Source of the DNA: Calonectria ilicicola
Taxonomy: Eukaryota; Ascomycota; Sordariomycetes; Hypocreales; Nectriaceae
Direction of reading: 5' to 3'
NCBI GenBank assembly: GCA_020809705.1
Contig: CP085827.1
Coordinates: 2,232,001 to 2,296,000, forward strand
DNA: 64,000 nucleotides
Positions 45,551-57,296 of the stretch are shown here, piece by piece. Both the position numbers and the translations under genes were made by a program. Each line of letters opens with the position of its first letter. The stretch's first letter is position 1. Under the pieces are notes generated by a model. It made no database searches. It was not told where the DNA came from and worked only from the letters and a program-made list of their open reading frames with translations.

Positions 45551-46973
45551 ATGAACAAACTACCAAATATCAACGTAGTCGGAATTCGCGTGGTTTTCTC
45601 TAAGTTACGTCATCCATCCGACCCAGAAAAGAGAGCTGAGGTCACCGTGAAATTATGATTGGCGAAGGCATCTATTAAATCCTATTTCTGAAATCGACTA
45701 CTACCACAAATATGACGATGGCAACGTCACTGTACATGGATTGCCATGCCGAATGGAGCATACAAGTTATCAATTAGACCCTGGATGCGTCTTTGCATCA
45801 TAATTATTATCTCATAATACACCAGCCTCTGACAAATACATGGGCGATAAAACGAGACAATGATTTCATTGTCTGCATGCTACCAATCATCAACTACGAT
45901 CTACCGCTTTGGGTTGATGCATGAAGGTAATGGAATAATGGTGTCTCCCATAATTTACTTTGCTGCCCATCGTGTCTATATCTAGTATGGCGTAACGGGG
46001 TGTGTCGGCCTTTTATCAATTTGGAGGGTCTCATTCCAACTACATCGAAATTGCCTCTCATATCAACATCATCTCTGGGGACGAGTTTGAAGAGAATGCT
46101 CTGATCACAGATCCAATATGTGGCCGTACCAGAGTTTTTATGGAACGCTCGGAACGGCGTCTCTATGTTCCTGAAGTATTCTTCTCTGCGAGCGGCTCAT
46201 TTTCGGCCAAGGTTTCTCCGAATACCGAATTGGAGATCATTGTTCAAGTATTGAGTATGCAAAGGTTGGCTGAGAGTTCATGACTAGTATATCAAAAATA
46301 ACTAGATGATTAGATACCCAGGTGACGTATCAAACTTTGGTGAATATCGAAAGTACCTTCCTCTACCTTGGTGTCGGACCATAAATGCGGTTGGTATTGT
46401 GGGCGAGAGAGAAGGGACAGTTGCAGATGAATTTTCTTATCGAAGCTTCGAGTTGAAAACCTCAATTTATGAATCACCTAGTTCAAGGACAGTGGAATTC
46501 CCTATCCGATGTTTTTTTGAATGGGGACGGCGTTGGGAGAATCTTGAGAATCCAATCCCTGGCACCTCTCTTCATGACCAGGTCGAGGGCACTCGCAGTA
46601 CGAGTTCTGAATCTAGAGTTCATTCCACATCTCCAGAGTTCAACAGTTGCAGCATCCGAACCGTCCACCTCAAAAAGAACGAGTTCGAGTTCGCCAGAGA
46701 CATTACTGACGCTGAGCCGTTGGGGCGGTTGGGCGAATTCATCACCAACAGATCATCCGAACCAGGCTAGTCACGATAGCTCGGCATCTGATTTGGCGAT
46801 AGAAAGAAGTATAGAGCGGGACCTCAACCCGACGAATGTATCGATCTCATCATCCACACCTGAAACTACTCTTACTCCGCCATCGACGCAAGAGTCAGAC
46901 GGTGGGAATGAAAATAGCGTCACATTGGCCTCAGTGACCACTACTAGGGGGAAAGGCAAGAGACGAAGGCGGT
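45551..46973 (+). pseudogene. eroded multi-segment coding region, family unknown
   Basis: Successive stretches look protein-coding but sit in different frames with stops between them. They are 45551-45655 (ATG; IRVVFSKLRHPSDPEKRAEV), ~45668-45803 (DYYHKYDDGNVTVHGLPCRM), ~45821-45922 (RDNDFIVCMLPIINYDLPLW), 46002-46283 (FYQFGGSHSNYIEIASHINI; no ATG), 46306-46770 (RKYLPLPWCRTINAVGI, RCFFEWGRRWENLE) and a shifted tail to 46973 ending GKGKRRRR. Some joins have GT...AG borders, but the ones I tested do not restore a frame. It may be a decayed gene or an intron-rich gene I could not solve. The ATG segment follows a tandem TGAACAAACTACCA duplication. Confidence 0.45.
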
Positions 46974-47514
46974 AGTGAAGAAAAATTTCATGTATTAGAT
47001 GATAGAATAGTTATCTTTTATTTTCAATTTATCAGGTATCACAATGCAGAGCGCAAAGTAGAGTAGACACTCACGCTTCGTCGCATTACGTGCATGACGG
47101 CCCATCTAATACGTACCAACCTTGTCTTAGCCAGATATAGCACTGGTATGTAAATAAGACGACAATGTGCAATTAGTTCGACCTGTGAATTAAGAAATCT
47201 TAAATAACTAATTTCCCTAGCCTAATGCACATTCTTTTTTAGACCGGTGATGCCGTTGCCGGTAGAGATGATAATGTCCTTTCGTTTAACGCGTTCGAGC
47301 GCATTATTTTAATAAATTATGAGTTCGTACAACCCACAAGCGCCATATTGTTATTTTTGCGCCCTTATTGGGCGTGTAGGCTGGCCCTTAGTGTGATTTA
47401 GAAGAGTTCTGAATTTACCATAATGTGCCGCAAGTCTATTACCACCCCCACTTTTCGCCATACCTCTATTATCACCACCTAGCTTTATATGCATATTTCT
47501 TAGCTAAATAAGGT
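46974..47514. other. non-coding flank of A+T block
   Basis: There is no gene here. TTACCACCCC at 47439-47448 has an inverted partner at 48662-48671, on the far side of the A+T block. This could be chance or the end of a decayed element. Confidence 0.4.
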
Positions 47515-48008
47515 CTAATTTAAATATATTATATATTAAAATAAAATTTTAATTATAATATTTTTTTTAATTATTTTATTATTAATTATATTATGTAAAT
47601 AAAAATATTATTTTATTAAAATATTTTAATATTATTATAATAAAATAAAAAATTATTTTAAAAAATAATTTAATAATTTTAAATAAAATATTTATTTTTT
47701 ATAATTAAAAAATTTTATTTTATAAAAATAAATAATATATAATTTATTTTTTAAATTTTTACTCAATATATTTTAAAAATTAATATTTTTATATAATTCT
47801 TTTTATTAATTAATTTTTTTAATACTTTTTATATATATTATAAAAAATATAAAAATTAAAATTATTATTTTTATTTTAAATTAAAATTTTATTATTATTA
47901 ATTATTTAAATTAATAAATAATTAAATAAATATAATATTATTTAATTAATATATTTTAATTAATTTATTAATTTTTAAAAATTAAAATAAATATTATTAG
48001 AATTTAAT

Positions 48009-48249
48009 TTTAATTTTTTAAAAGTTTTTTATTTATATTTATAATAAAAATAAATAATATATTATTATAATTTAATTTTAATGTAAGGAAGTGCCTTATA
48101 TACTGATGTAAGGTGCAATTCCCGCACAATGTGCGAGAATTGGTTGATCTTTTGGTCTATTGGATTAGATAACACACCTCTTATCTTCTTACATTTAATT
48201 TTTTAAAAGTTTTTTATTTATATTTATAATAAAAATAAATAATATATTA
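48009..48249. repeat. 56-bp perfect direct repeat inside A+T block
   Basis: The copies at 48009-48064 and 48194-48249 are identical over 56 bp (TTTAATTTTTTAAAAG at the start, AATAATATATTA at the end). Without the inserted element they would lie about 17 bp or less apart, so they form a former tandem duplication. Confidence 0.85.
48082..48193. mobile_element. 112-bp LTR-like insertion (TG...CA) with 5-bp target duplication
   Basis: This segment of normal base composition begins TGTAAG and ends CTTACA (a 6-bp inverted terminus, TG...CA). It is flanked on both sides by TTTAA (48077-48081 and 48194-48198). This is the signature of a solo LTR or a very short LTR-derived element. It contains a local hairpin (TTCCCGCACAATGTGCGAGAA). 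It has no coding capacity. Confidence 0.75.
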
Positions 48250-48560
48250 AATAATTTATTTTAATATATAATTATTAATTAAACTAATTAATATATTTAT
48301 ATAATAAAATAATCTTTAAAAATTATTTATACAATATATTTTTTTCTTTTTTATTAAATTTTAAAAACTATTTACTTCTAAACTTATTTTATATATTATT
48401 AATTATAATAAATTAATATTTTATCTTATTAATCTCTAAATAATTAATATTAAACTCCTACCTAACTTATTATATAAACCATCCAACCTCTAAAAGTATA
48501 ATTATAACTTCTTTTACCTCAAAAAAAACTTCTCACCTTTTTAACAATTTCTACATATTA

Positions 48561-49812
48561 TATTACTAAAAGAACATCATACAAGCATTTTTATAAATAT
48601 TATAATAGTAGAAAGTTGAAGTGGCAGTCAGGGTTGTAATGCTAGTGGGGAGTTTTAGGGCGGGGTGGTAACAAACATTTGGCCACAAATTGTATGTGGG
48701 GTGTCGATTTGGAGTTCCCTGCTTCTTACAATATAAGACCCTCCAAGGCCATCTGGGCAGATGATCCCGACCAATGAGATTATTTGTCAACATTCGAGGA
48801 AAAGTAACAAAGCCCCTGGTTTTTTTCCTCATTCAGTACCATAGATATAGATGGGGAAAAATTAGGAAAATTCAATAGCTTGAACTGGGTGACTGAACAG
48901 CTTCAATACTAGGTTCTCATAACTTTTCGATCAAGATATTGGACATACCATTTTTAACTTAAGGAAAGAATCAGGAACTCTTTATTTTAGGTTCATATCT
49001 TCAGGCGCGTTGGTTTTCGTGAGTCATGATTGTGGATAAATGCATCCATAGTTTCTCCAATGAATGTCTACACTAAACCAAAATTGTATTAGTGTAAATC
49101 TAGCCTGTTCACACCAGGAATGTATCCAAAGTTAAACATCATTTACCCCAATAAAATTCTCTTACAAAAATAGAAGGCACAATAGAGTTGATATTTGGAT
49201 CAGCTCTCTCAAGCCACCGGGGCCGAGACTTATCTAGCTACAAATCGAGATTTCTGTAGTGCTGATCTTTGCTGAGAATAAATGCATGCTATTTTGGACA
49301 ATGTTCTTCAAATATAACTCTTAAATATCAAGAGTTAATGTGTTAACGGGCATAATCAAGCCGTGATGCTGGTATAATTTCGCCAAGCTTGAGGGTCAAG
49401 ATAATATGTGTATGAATAACTAAAGTCAGCAGGCACTTGCTTTACTCTAACTAAGATTTAGCAAAAGTTTCGAGATATGGCTAGATGCCGCGACTCCCGA
49501 ATGAACATCGCCGTGATGAATCGGGCCATTGATCGGTCCAATGACCGGGTTAACCATTGAAGCCACCACGCCACAAGAGACTCAGCTGGACCGATGGAAA
49601 GAAGCTTATCGGGTAGAATTAATCAAGTGCCCTTTCTAGGCCACCGGTTAGCCCGAGGCGTTTTCGGACCCGACATCGAATGGAAAATTGGCTATATTAA
49701 ATGCACTCGCAGATGCGCGAGACTAATCGTTTTTTATGAACGTGGGATTTCTCTTTTTTTTTTTTTTTGTGGTATTCAACCTACCTAGCGTGTGGCCTTG
49801 AGTTACCTCACA
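48561..49812. other. intergenic, no gene seen
   Basis: This normal-composition spacer leads to the cell-surface protein gene, with a long poly-T tract at ~49751-49768 in the probable promoter. No gene is recognised. Confidence 0.45.
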
Positions 49813-51090
49813 ATGCTTTGCCATCATTTCACCAGTATCGCTTTAGCGATGGTTCCAACCATCACGAAAGCCATGGTCCCGCCAAAGCCAACAATTTTTG
49901 CTCGTCTTGCACCTCGAACAGAAGATGCAGCAGCGATGATGTCCTCCCTTGCTGACCTTCGCAAGGTTGATAAGCGAGTGGCAGTGACTTCATCATCAAG
50001 CACATTCACAGTCACAGTCGCTCCGGACGCGACATGCGGTTACTTGTCCGGGTCTCCTGGCAATGCCATCACTTGTAGCTCTGGCCATAATTGTTTTTGG
50101 GAAGCTGATCATGCAATCATTGGTTGTGGGTGGGACACAGGTACTCTGACTATGTATGACCAATGTTACAATATCAACGAGGCTACGAACGGGACGATAT
50201 GCAACGATGTTTGCCAAAGCAATGAGTATAATTTATTGTGGTAAGAAACACTCCTCCAAAATCGCAAATCCCCTATTCTATGAGTTCAATTAACCAAAGG
50301 CGATTTCATGAACAGTACGGAGACCTCAGCAGCATTCTGTCGTACATATTTATATCCAGACGGGATCAGGGACTTTCGATGTGTCAGCGCATCTCAGACA
50401 AGAGCATCAAGTGTCGACTTTACCTATGATGGAGAAAGCGAACGCCAAGCTAATTTTACTACCACGACCCTCGGTTCTAAGTCGTCAATACCAATTGAGA
50501 CTCACACCCGTGTCGCCCCAATTAGTATAACGGTATATCCGACTTCAACTTCAACTTCCAACTCGGCAAGCCCATCTACCACCGACAGTCCAAAATCGAA
50601 GACCCCGATTGGCGCTATTGTCGGTGGTGTGGTAGGCGGTGTTGCTGTTATAGGTCTTATCGTGCTGGGAGCCATTTTTCTGCTCCGCCGCAAAAGAGAT
50701 CAGTCTGGCCCTCCTGCTCCTCCACCTCCTCAGATGCAGGAGCACAGCCACCCCAATACACAATTTCAACCTGCGACCAATTCTCAACCCACCTCTCAAT
50801 TCCAGCACACATCGCCACCTCAGCCTCAGAGCCAGTTTCAGGCTATGGGAAAGACAGATGCAAAGCCTCCGACCGCGCCAAACCCTTACTCGGATCCCGT
50901 TAGTCCGGTAGGATCACCTACTCAATCAGACTGGCGGGCATCTTCCATGATGTCACCGCAGTCGACTGGTGCAGAGTTCCACCCTCAGGGTCATAACGCC
51001 CCTGTGGAACTTGGTACTGCCCCACCAGGATACTCAAATTCGGTGCACGAATTGCCTGGGGAGAATGACCACATGCGCTCGGGATATTAA
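49813..51090 (+). CDS. single-pass cell-surface/wall-sensor-like protein
   Basis: Exons are 49813-50240 and 50316-51090 (75-nt intron); the product is 400 aa. The N-terminus is moderately hydrophobic (HHFTSIALAMVP) and may be a weak signal. The ectodomain has a Cys-rich module, CGYLSGSPGNAITCSSGHNC, then IIGCGWDTG and FCRTYLYPDGIRDFRC. A Ser/Thr-rich stalk follows, then a Gly-rich transmembrane helix (IGAIVGGVVGGVAVIGLIVL) ending in LLRRKR. The cytosolic tail is Pro/Gln-rich and disordered. The layout matches fungal Mid2/WSC-like surface glycoproteins, which may sense wall stress. No WSC domain is seen, so the role is inferred. The true first exon could lie further upstream. Confidence 0.75.
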
Positions 51091-53568
51091 ACGAAATATC
51101 ATTCAAGAATGAGACCCAAGTTTATGATAAACGTTGAGGACCGTTATTCAAGTGATTAGGGGGCCGAAATCAAGCAGTCATAGGAGCTAAGAATAATATC
51201 GAATCACGGGGTTATGAGAGAACAAATCTATCTTGATCTTTGACGTCTGGCTTTGCTCTTCGATATTACCGAGAGCTTGAAGCATATACTAAGCTAGTTC
51301 ATAATCTATCAGCCTCATTCTAGCCCCTGATTAAGCAGAGCGGAGATAAAAAGAACGTGTCTCTAGGCATTAATCGTATACGCCTGCATAACGTCATAGT
51401 GTGATTAGAAATGGAAGTGACCAAATCAGGCTTACAAATCAGATTATTTGATCCATTGTTTGTACATTTTGCCTCATCGTATTTAGATTTAACTGCACAG
51501 AGCTTTTTGAAGCGCTGAGGTGGTCGAGCTGACTTCGCCAATCACTGAGGAGGCCAACTTTATTCCCCACTATCTGCTCTTGACCGTTCCAAAAGCCTGA
51601 TCAGCATAGACGGCTCTAAGCGGTATAGAATGGACACTAAGAGATTATAAATTTTTTCTGTTCGTCATGTTTAGAGGCGGTCGATTAACCGTTCTCAGAT
51701 GATGCTACTATCTAAATACGACGACAGAGTAACAAGATTGGCGGCCCCGATGAATAATGTGTCGTCCATGAACTAACTAGAATACCACAAACAAGGAACT
51801 GTGGACTTTCACCAGATTTATAAATCTGGCGAATTTTTCCAGAAAAGAATGTTCGCATTGCCAGTAGTAGATGTCGTATGCTTGAAACTTCGGTGCAAAG
51901 AATAAACCTGCCTCACTACTAATTCCTTCTGAAATGTCACATTATAGCTAGGGGTCAACATCTATTGTGATGAGTCGCCCTCCGAGCGAACGGACCGGCA
52001 GGAAAAGAACTGCAATCCCATCAGAACTGATTAACTGACTGGATCGTCTTGCTAAAAATGTTTCTAAACACAAATAAAATGCCACTTGGTAATTGTATGA
52101 AGAGATTATCAAGCCGCCGGTTTCCATTAGACAAGCCGCGAACATTAATAAAATTCTCTCAATTTCTCTACTATTTGAATTCAAATTACTACCGGGCATC
52201 TCTCTCTCCTCGACCATATTATGACGGAATCGTGGTGAGGCCACGTTCCGGTGCAGACTAAGTATAGCATTGACAGTGTCCTGTGTGGGAACCCCAAACG
52301 GCAGAGTTGATCATTAAACTGCACCATTGCTTCAATATCTATATGCAAGTATAAGGTGTATATATCAGAGAATAGTGAATCTCGTCAAACATGGTGTGCA
52401 CTGTATCTAACCCTGAGTGGAACCGTGTGCTCAAATGGCTAGCTCGTTCACGGCCAGATGTGGATGGAGGCTCCGGCAATGGCTTTCTATTGGTACCTTG
52501 CAGTTCGCTGTTCTTGCAACTGGCAATGTGCCTATTGAGAAGGTACAACCTGACCCCTACCAGACATTTCAGCATCGGCCATGCCTTCAAGAACATGGCT
52601 CGTACCTGTTCTATTAGTACATTTCCCACCTCTCACTGCATGTGTCTACCTGCTCAAGCAACTAGGGCCGAGAATTCAGACAATATCTCACGACCTTTCA
52701 CATTAGAGACGAGACAAGGGCATCACAGTGGATGATTGGTTGTCATTTCCATTTATCGCATCTTCCAGTGCGAGGTTCAATAAAAGATATACCTAGACAC
52801 CGATGCCGCATCCAGCACACCAAAATGTCCTGAATTTCCTTCTGTTAGGAAAACACCAATCGGACAGACGGAGATATTCAGGAATCAATGGCGGAGACAG
52901 CCGGTAATAACTAGCGTAGTGATAGCTTCACCTCTAATGTTACAGGCCAATCCGTGTGGAGAGCGACTCTAAAATCTGAAGGATCGTATCACTAACGTAA
53001 GCTTCCGGTGGGCACTATTAGTGGGTCCTCATTTCGTATTGCATTCAGAAGACATGCACAACTCATCTTACTCGCCAATTTTTTTATGACTAGAGAGCCA
53101 CATCAGGACGAGTAGAAATTCTATTACATTGAGCAAAACCTGGCTGATCGCGTTTCTGCGTATGATGCCTGCCCGAAACGCTTGATTCCCAAGGCCCGCT
53201 TGTCTCCTTGGAGGAGGAAACGAAACACTGCAAGAACTAACATTAAATTAAAGAGCTCCACTCGTGTTTCTAGGATGAGTTAGCGCCGCGCAGTGAGGAA
53301 GTTTCATGGCGATTGATGTAATGAATGTGGGGCAGACCAGCTTATCCCCGGCTTTCAGTACCAAGATGGGTGGTGATTGAGGGGAAGTGGTTTCCGTGGA
53401 GTGGGAGAGGAAGAGTGCCCAAGTCAGATTTACAAAGCCTGTTCTCTCAAAAGTTTTCAATGCTACCTACCAAATAACCTGATTGGTACCGACAGCTCCT
53501 CCAGAACAGCATCTTCGTCCCAATCTTCACTAACTATTGCATCAGATTTGGAACCTCGATATCAGACC
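51091..53568. other. 2.5-kb gene-poor region
   Basis: I found no recognisable gene. The open frames at 52391-52735 and 51948-52244 lack domains and coding character. An in-frame extension of the next gene runs back to 53377 but is probably leader sequence. Confidence 0.45.
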
Positions 53569-54294
53569 ATGTCATCCGAATCTCAAGAAAACGGCTCGGG
53601 TCTCGCGGACCTGTTTGCCAAAATCGAGCAGAGCTTCCAAAACACCACCCTTGGGTCCGACAGATGGTACATTGTAGCCGCCGCAACCCTCGTCGGTGGG
53701 AATGACCCCGAGCTGTGCAAGGATCTGTACTTGTACCTCACTACGAGACCGGAGTTCTCTACCCCGGAGCAGCGGCAGAGGATGATTCGCCGCATTCGCG
53801 AGGTGCTCTTCAAGGCAATCAGCATTGTTGGGGTCTGCAAGCCTCTTGAAGCCATCCTCGCCATCAATCCATGCGAAAAGGAGGAAGACAAAGACCACGG
53901 CTTCACAAGGGAGAACTGGAAATGCGACGAAGAGAGCTTGAAGCGCGGCATGGATTGGTTTGGAAAACTGTACAGCCACAATAGTGCGAGCACTCTGGGG
54001 TTGTTTGATGACCACCAGGACTTTGGGTGGGTCAGCAAAAACATCACCTACGGGCTGTATCTCGGCGACAGACAGGTTCTCGATGATGTCGACACCGAGA
54101 TGGTGGTCCTTCCAAGCATCATGATTCAGAATCTCAAAACAGAAACACACTGGCACATTCGGGGTACCAGGCGTATCGGTGTCCCAGCAGAGGACGTCCA
54201 GGTTGTCTGGGATGCTGTGCAGTCGATTGCCAAATATCTGGGTTTAAGGTTGCACCGCGTACCAACGGTGGCGGAAGTGGAGCAAGATGTCTGA
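53569..54294 (+). CDS. AhpD-like / carboxymuconolactone-decarboxylase-like protein
   Basis: This is a 241-aa protein from ATG 53569 (context ACCATGTCA); the frame is open back to 53377 (305 aa). The N-terminal half, WYIVAAATLVGGNDPELCKD followed by RQRMIRRIREVLFKAISIVG and GVCKPLEAI, resembles the helical AhpD-like fold of fungal CMD-family proteins. The catalytic CxxC pair of peroxidase-type AhpD is absent; a lone Cys stands in VGVCKP. The C-terminal half carries FGWVSKNITYGLYLGD and helices. The family includes CMD and uncharacterised fungal proteins. The reaction cannot be named. It is convergent with a Zn2Cys6 gene only 73 bp away. Confidence 0.65.
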   Translation: MSSESQENGSGLADLFAKIEQSFQNTTLGSDRWYIVAAATLVGGNDPELCKDLYLYLTTRPEFSTPEQRQRMIRRIREVLFKAISIVGVCKPLEAILAINPCEKEEDKDHGFTRENWKCDEESLKRGMDWFGKLYSHNSASTLGLFDDHQDFGWVSKNITYGLYLGDRQVLDDVDTEMVVLPSIMIQNLKTETHWHIRGTRRIGVPAEDVQVVWDAVQSIAKYLGLRLHRVPTVAEVEQDV

Positions 54295-54367
54295 TGACCT
54301 GTTCGGCAAGATTTATTTGGGCACAAAGTTTTCAAGATGTATATTTGCGAAAGTGGTTCTCCAGAGA

Positions 54368-55942
54368 TTACACTGCTTTTGTCACAGTTCCACCCTTCAA
54401 ATTTTCAAGAAGTTGAGAACACAAAATCTTACACTGTTCCTTTCTTTCAAAGTCTAACATATTTCCGTGATGAGTCATGTCTTCTTCAAAAATGTACCAA
54501 TTAAACGCCGTTTGAAGACTAAACGTCCCAATGACTGGTCCGAAACTCTGCCACACGCTTTGGACACAAAGGTCGGCCCAAAAGGTGATTTCATCAGCTA
54601 ATTCTCGACCTTTTTGAATCCTAGAAAGGTTTTCGGGAAGTGACTCTTCGAGAAGACGTGCCAGCCAGGTTTTGGGCCACGTGGATCTTGCTCGTTTCTC
54701 AAAATTGAGCATTGTGAGATGGGTTTCGAGCAAGATTGAGTTGTAGAGGTGTAGCAGCCTTGCTGATTGCAATTCGTCAAAATTCAAGACGAGATGCTTT
54801 GGGCATTTGCTCGGGTACCTTGTAAGGCTGGTTCTCTCCACGTTAGACTGGCAGTTGATTGTGTGACATGCCGGTAAGCTACGGCAGCGTAGAATACCGC
54901 GACGCTTCCTCCATTTCTCTAGCGCGTTTGTTAAAGCGGCATATCGACCAATTATGCCTCGGTAGTATAGTTCTAAAGCCTCATCGACTGGATCTGTAGG
55001 GGCAAAATCGACAAGTTCAACGAATTCTGCAACATCCATTCCAACCTCCAAAAGTTCATGATACTCATCCAGACGGTCCGGATTATCCGAACTAGGATCA
55101 TGCCATATGACTAACCGAGACTTGCTCTTGCGGGTTGAGAGCGCACTTGTCACCTGTCAAGAATTTAGTGATGTGTGATTTCTTCGGACCGGAAGGGTTC
55201 CCTACTCACCGAAATTAGGTGGTGTGACGAAACAATTTCATGGTATAAATTATCATTCTCATTGTTTAGGTGTGACTGTTGCAAGATTTCTTCTGCTCCG
55301 GCCAGATGAATCAGCCACCCTTGAGGCCTTTGGCTGGCAAATTCATAAATCTCGTAAAGCGTCAGAAGCTCAACCACGACAAGAAGCTCGAGATTTCGCG
55401 TCGAATCCCCTCTCAGTCTGGATATTTCACGTTGGAGTACCCCGAGTGTTGTAGTGTACTGTTCATGGCTCCAGACCGTCAAGTCAGTTCGTCCCTCCAA
55501 GTGACCATACCATCCAGATGTCAGTGTTGAGATGGCGCTTGAGAGCAGGTCGCTGCGGTTCATGGTAAGAGTCAACCTCAGCCAGGAAAGAGGAACTTTT
55601 GCAGTGGTATTAGACGGGTGCGGGAGGCATTCCTGAAGAATAAAGCCAAACAGATTCCACATCTGAGCATCCTTTTGGCTTGGTGATGCGTTGAGCTTGT
55701 AATTGCTTGGTGGCAGCCTGTGTAAGTAGTGCTGAGCAGATGTATTTAAAAACGGGACATCAAAGCCGCCACACTTCCTTGCAGACCGAGAACATTGGCT
55801 GCATATCGGTCTTCTCCCGTCGCACTAGAACAGGCGTAAGGATAAGCTGCGAGTATGTAGGTTAGGACTGAGGCCCACCACACACCTTGACCTTGCGCCC
55901 TCGACAGGTGCGACAAGTGCTTTTTTTGGGCACACCAACCAT
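54368..55942 (-). CDS. Zn2Cys6 transcription factor with Fungal_trans_2 domain
   Basis: Exons are 55942-55886, 55824-55210 and 55153-54368; the product is 485 aa. The first 61-nt intron falls inside the cluster, directly before its third Cys. The cysteines are 10, 13, 20, 27, 30 and 37 (CRTCRGRKVK, then CDGRRPICSQC and KC). Downstream, LRLTLTMNRSDLLSSAISTL, WLIHLAGAEEIL and HLYNSILLETHLTML are helical segments typical of the DUF3468/Fungal_trans_2 group. The product is a nuclear regulator of unknown targets. It shares the promoter region with the SDR gene at 56481 (divergent), which makes that enzyme a plausible target (inference). Confidence 0.87.
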
Positions 55943-56480
55943 GCTCTGTCTTTTCTTCTTCCCTGTAGAGGTGCAGTGGATTTAGTTGCTTGATTGCCCA
56001 GGTTTACAAGCAGTCGTGTTCTGTTCGTCGGTGTCGGCTTCGGAGCAAGAATCGCCTATTATTGCCGACGTGGGCGGGAACCAAAATCCTTTCAGGCTAA
56101 GCAGCAAGGCCGAGACCAGCAGCGCGCATCTTACTAACCAAGCTAGCTGGGCGTAGTCATTGGCCAGGCGCCGTCACCGAGACGCAAAAAGATGGCGTTT
56201 GTCAGAAATGCCATGATTTCGGTGGTGTCCTAACTCCGCTTCATCGCGAATCACGCTATTCCCGTTTCAGAAGCATTCACCGAACGCTGCATCATGGCTG
56301 AGGCTCGCTGCACGAGATAACTGCAAATTGATCGCCAAGGATACAAGTTTCACGTGAAGCCAGATTGATCACCAGCTATATAAAAGGCCTTCCATCTCTC
56401 GTATCAGTATTTGCGAACCAGAGGATAAACTCCATCATCAGCCAGTCTTTTGCTGTCGCAAAACCACCCCCGCACCCATC
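55943..56480. promoter_or_regulatory. divergent promoter between regulator and SDR
   Basis: This 540-bp region is shared by two divergent genes. A TATA-like TATATAAAA lies near 56378 upstream of the SDR. I found no clear repeat. Confidence 0.5.
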
Positions 56481-57296
56481 ATGGCCCCCCTCTACAAAAA
56501 GACTCTCATCATTGGTGCCACCTCTGGCATCGGCGAGGCTTTTGCTGCTAAATTGGTCTCGACAGGCACAAAGGTCATCGTCACGGGCCGACGCCAGGAG
56601 CGCCTCGACGCATTTGTCAAAAAACACGGTGCAGAAAATGCCACCGGCATTGTTCTGGATGTGCTGAACCTGGCCGCCATACCCGCCTTCGCCAAGTCCG
56701 TCATCGAGTCCAATCCAGACCTGGACAGCGTCGTCGTCAACTCTGGCATCCAACGCAGCTTTGACTTCACCAAGCCTGAAACAGTTGATTTCAGCCAAGT
56801 CAGTGATGAAATCACCACAAACTACACATCGGCCACCTACCTTAGCGCTGCATTCCTCCCACACCTCAACAGCGTGGACCAGGGCCACCTTGTCTTTGTA
56901 AGCGCTACACTTGGTCTTATCCCGTTTTTACTTGCGACGCCCAACTACAACGCCTCAAAAGCCGCCCTGCACGCCTTTATTATGGCTGTGCGACAACAAC
57001 TCAAGGATGCTGGCCAAAAGACGCGGCTCGTTGAGGTCTTTCCGCCCGCCGTGCAGACAGAGCTACATGACGAAAAGCATCAACCGCAGCTCAAGGACGG
57101 TGGGAAAATTGGAATGCCACTAGGTGCATACATAGAGGCCATGTACAAGGGGCTTGAGAATGGAGATGAACAGTTCGCCATTGGGCCTGGCGAGGCATTG
57201 TTGGCTAAGGATGGCTGGGAGGATCAGCGCTCAAAGCTATTTCAAACCCAGCAGGCAGCCATAAAGGAGGCACTTAAACCATTTATCAAAGAATAG
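56481..57296 (+). CDS. short-chain dehydrogenase/reductase (DltE-like SDR)
   Basis: This is an intronless 271-aa protein with start context ATCATGGCC. The Rossmann NAD(P)-binding motif is TLIIGATSGIGEA (Gly12-Gly18), followed by VIVTGRR, where the two Arg favour NADPH. VVNSGIQ replaces the usual NNAG. The catalytic Tyr-x-x-x-Lys is YNASK near residue 155, with the Ser in FVSATLGL. PPAVQTEL follows the active site. Such DltE-type SDRs are cytosolic oxidoreductases of broad, mostly unknown substrate range. It is divergent from the Zn2Cys6 gene at 54368-55942. Confidence 0.93.
   Translation: MAPLYKKTLIIGATSGIGEAFAAKLVSTGTKVIVTGRRQERLDAFVKKHGAENATGIVLDVLNLAAIPAFAKSVIESNPDLDSVVVNSGIQRSFDFTKPETVDFSQVSDEITTNYTSATYLSAAFLPHLNSVDQGHLVFVSATLGLIPFLLATPNYNASKAALHAFIMAVRQQLKDAGQKTRLVEVFPPAVQTELHDEKHQPQLKDGGKIGMPLGAYIEAMYKGLENGDEQFAIGPGEALLAKDGWEDQRSKLFQTQQAAIKEALKPFIKE

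Larger units (their letters stand above)
47515..48560. repeat. extreme A+T block (~1 kb)
   Basis: Apart from the insertion at 48082-48193, this stretch is almost exclusively A and T, with scattered single G/C. It borders abruptly on normal sequence. No coding capacity is visible. A 56-bp segment occurs twice in direct orientation inside it. It could be an ancient RIP-degraded element, an A+T microsatellite expansion, or inserted organellar-like spacer DNA. Confidence 0.85.

Noticed and set aside
47515..48560. Centromere
   Set aside because: It is only ~1 kb and flanked by ordinary genes on both sides; fungal regional centromeres are far longer, so nothing supports this.
52391..52735. Possible small protein gene
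   Set aside because: No domain, no plausible splice partners, and a comparable overlapping frame exists in another phase.
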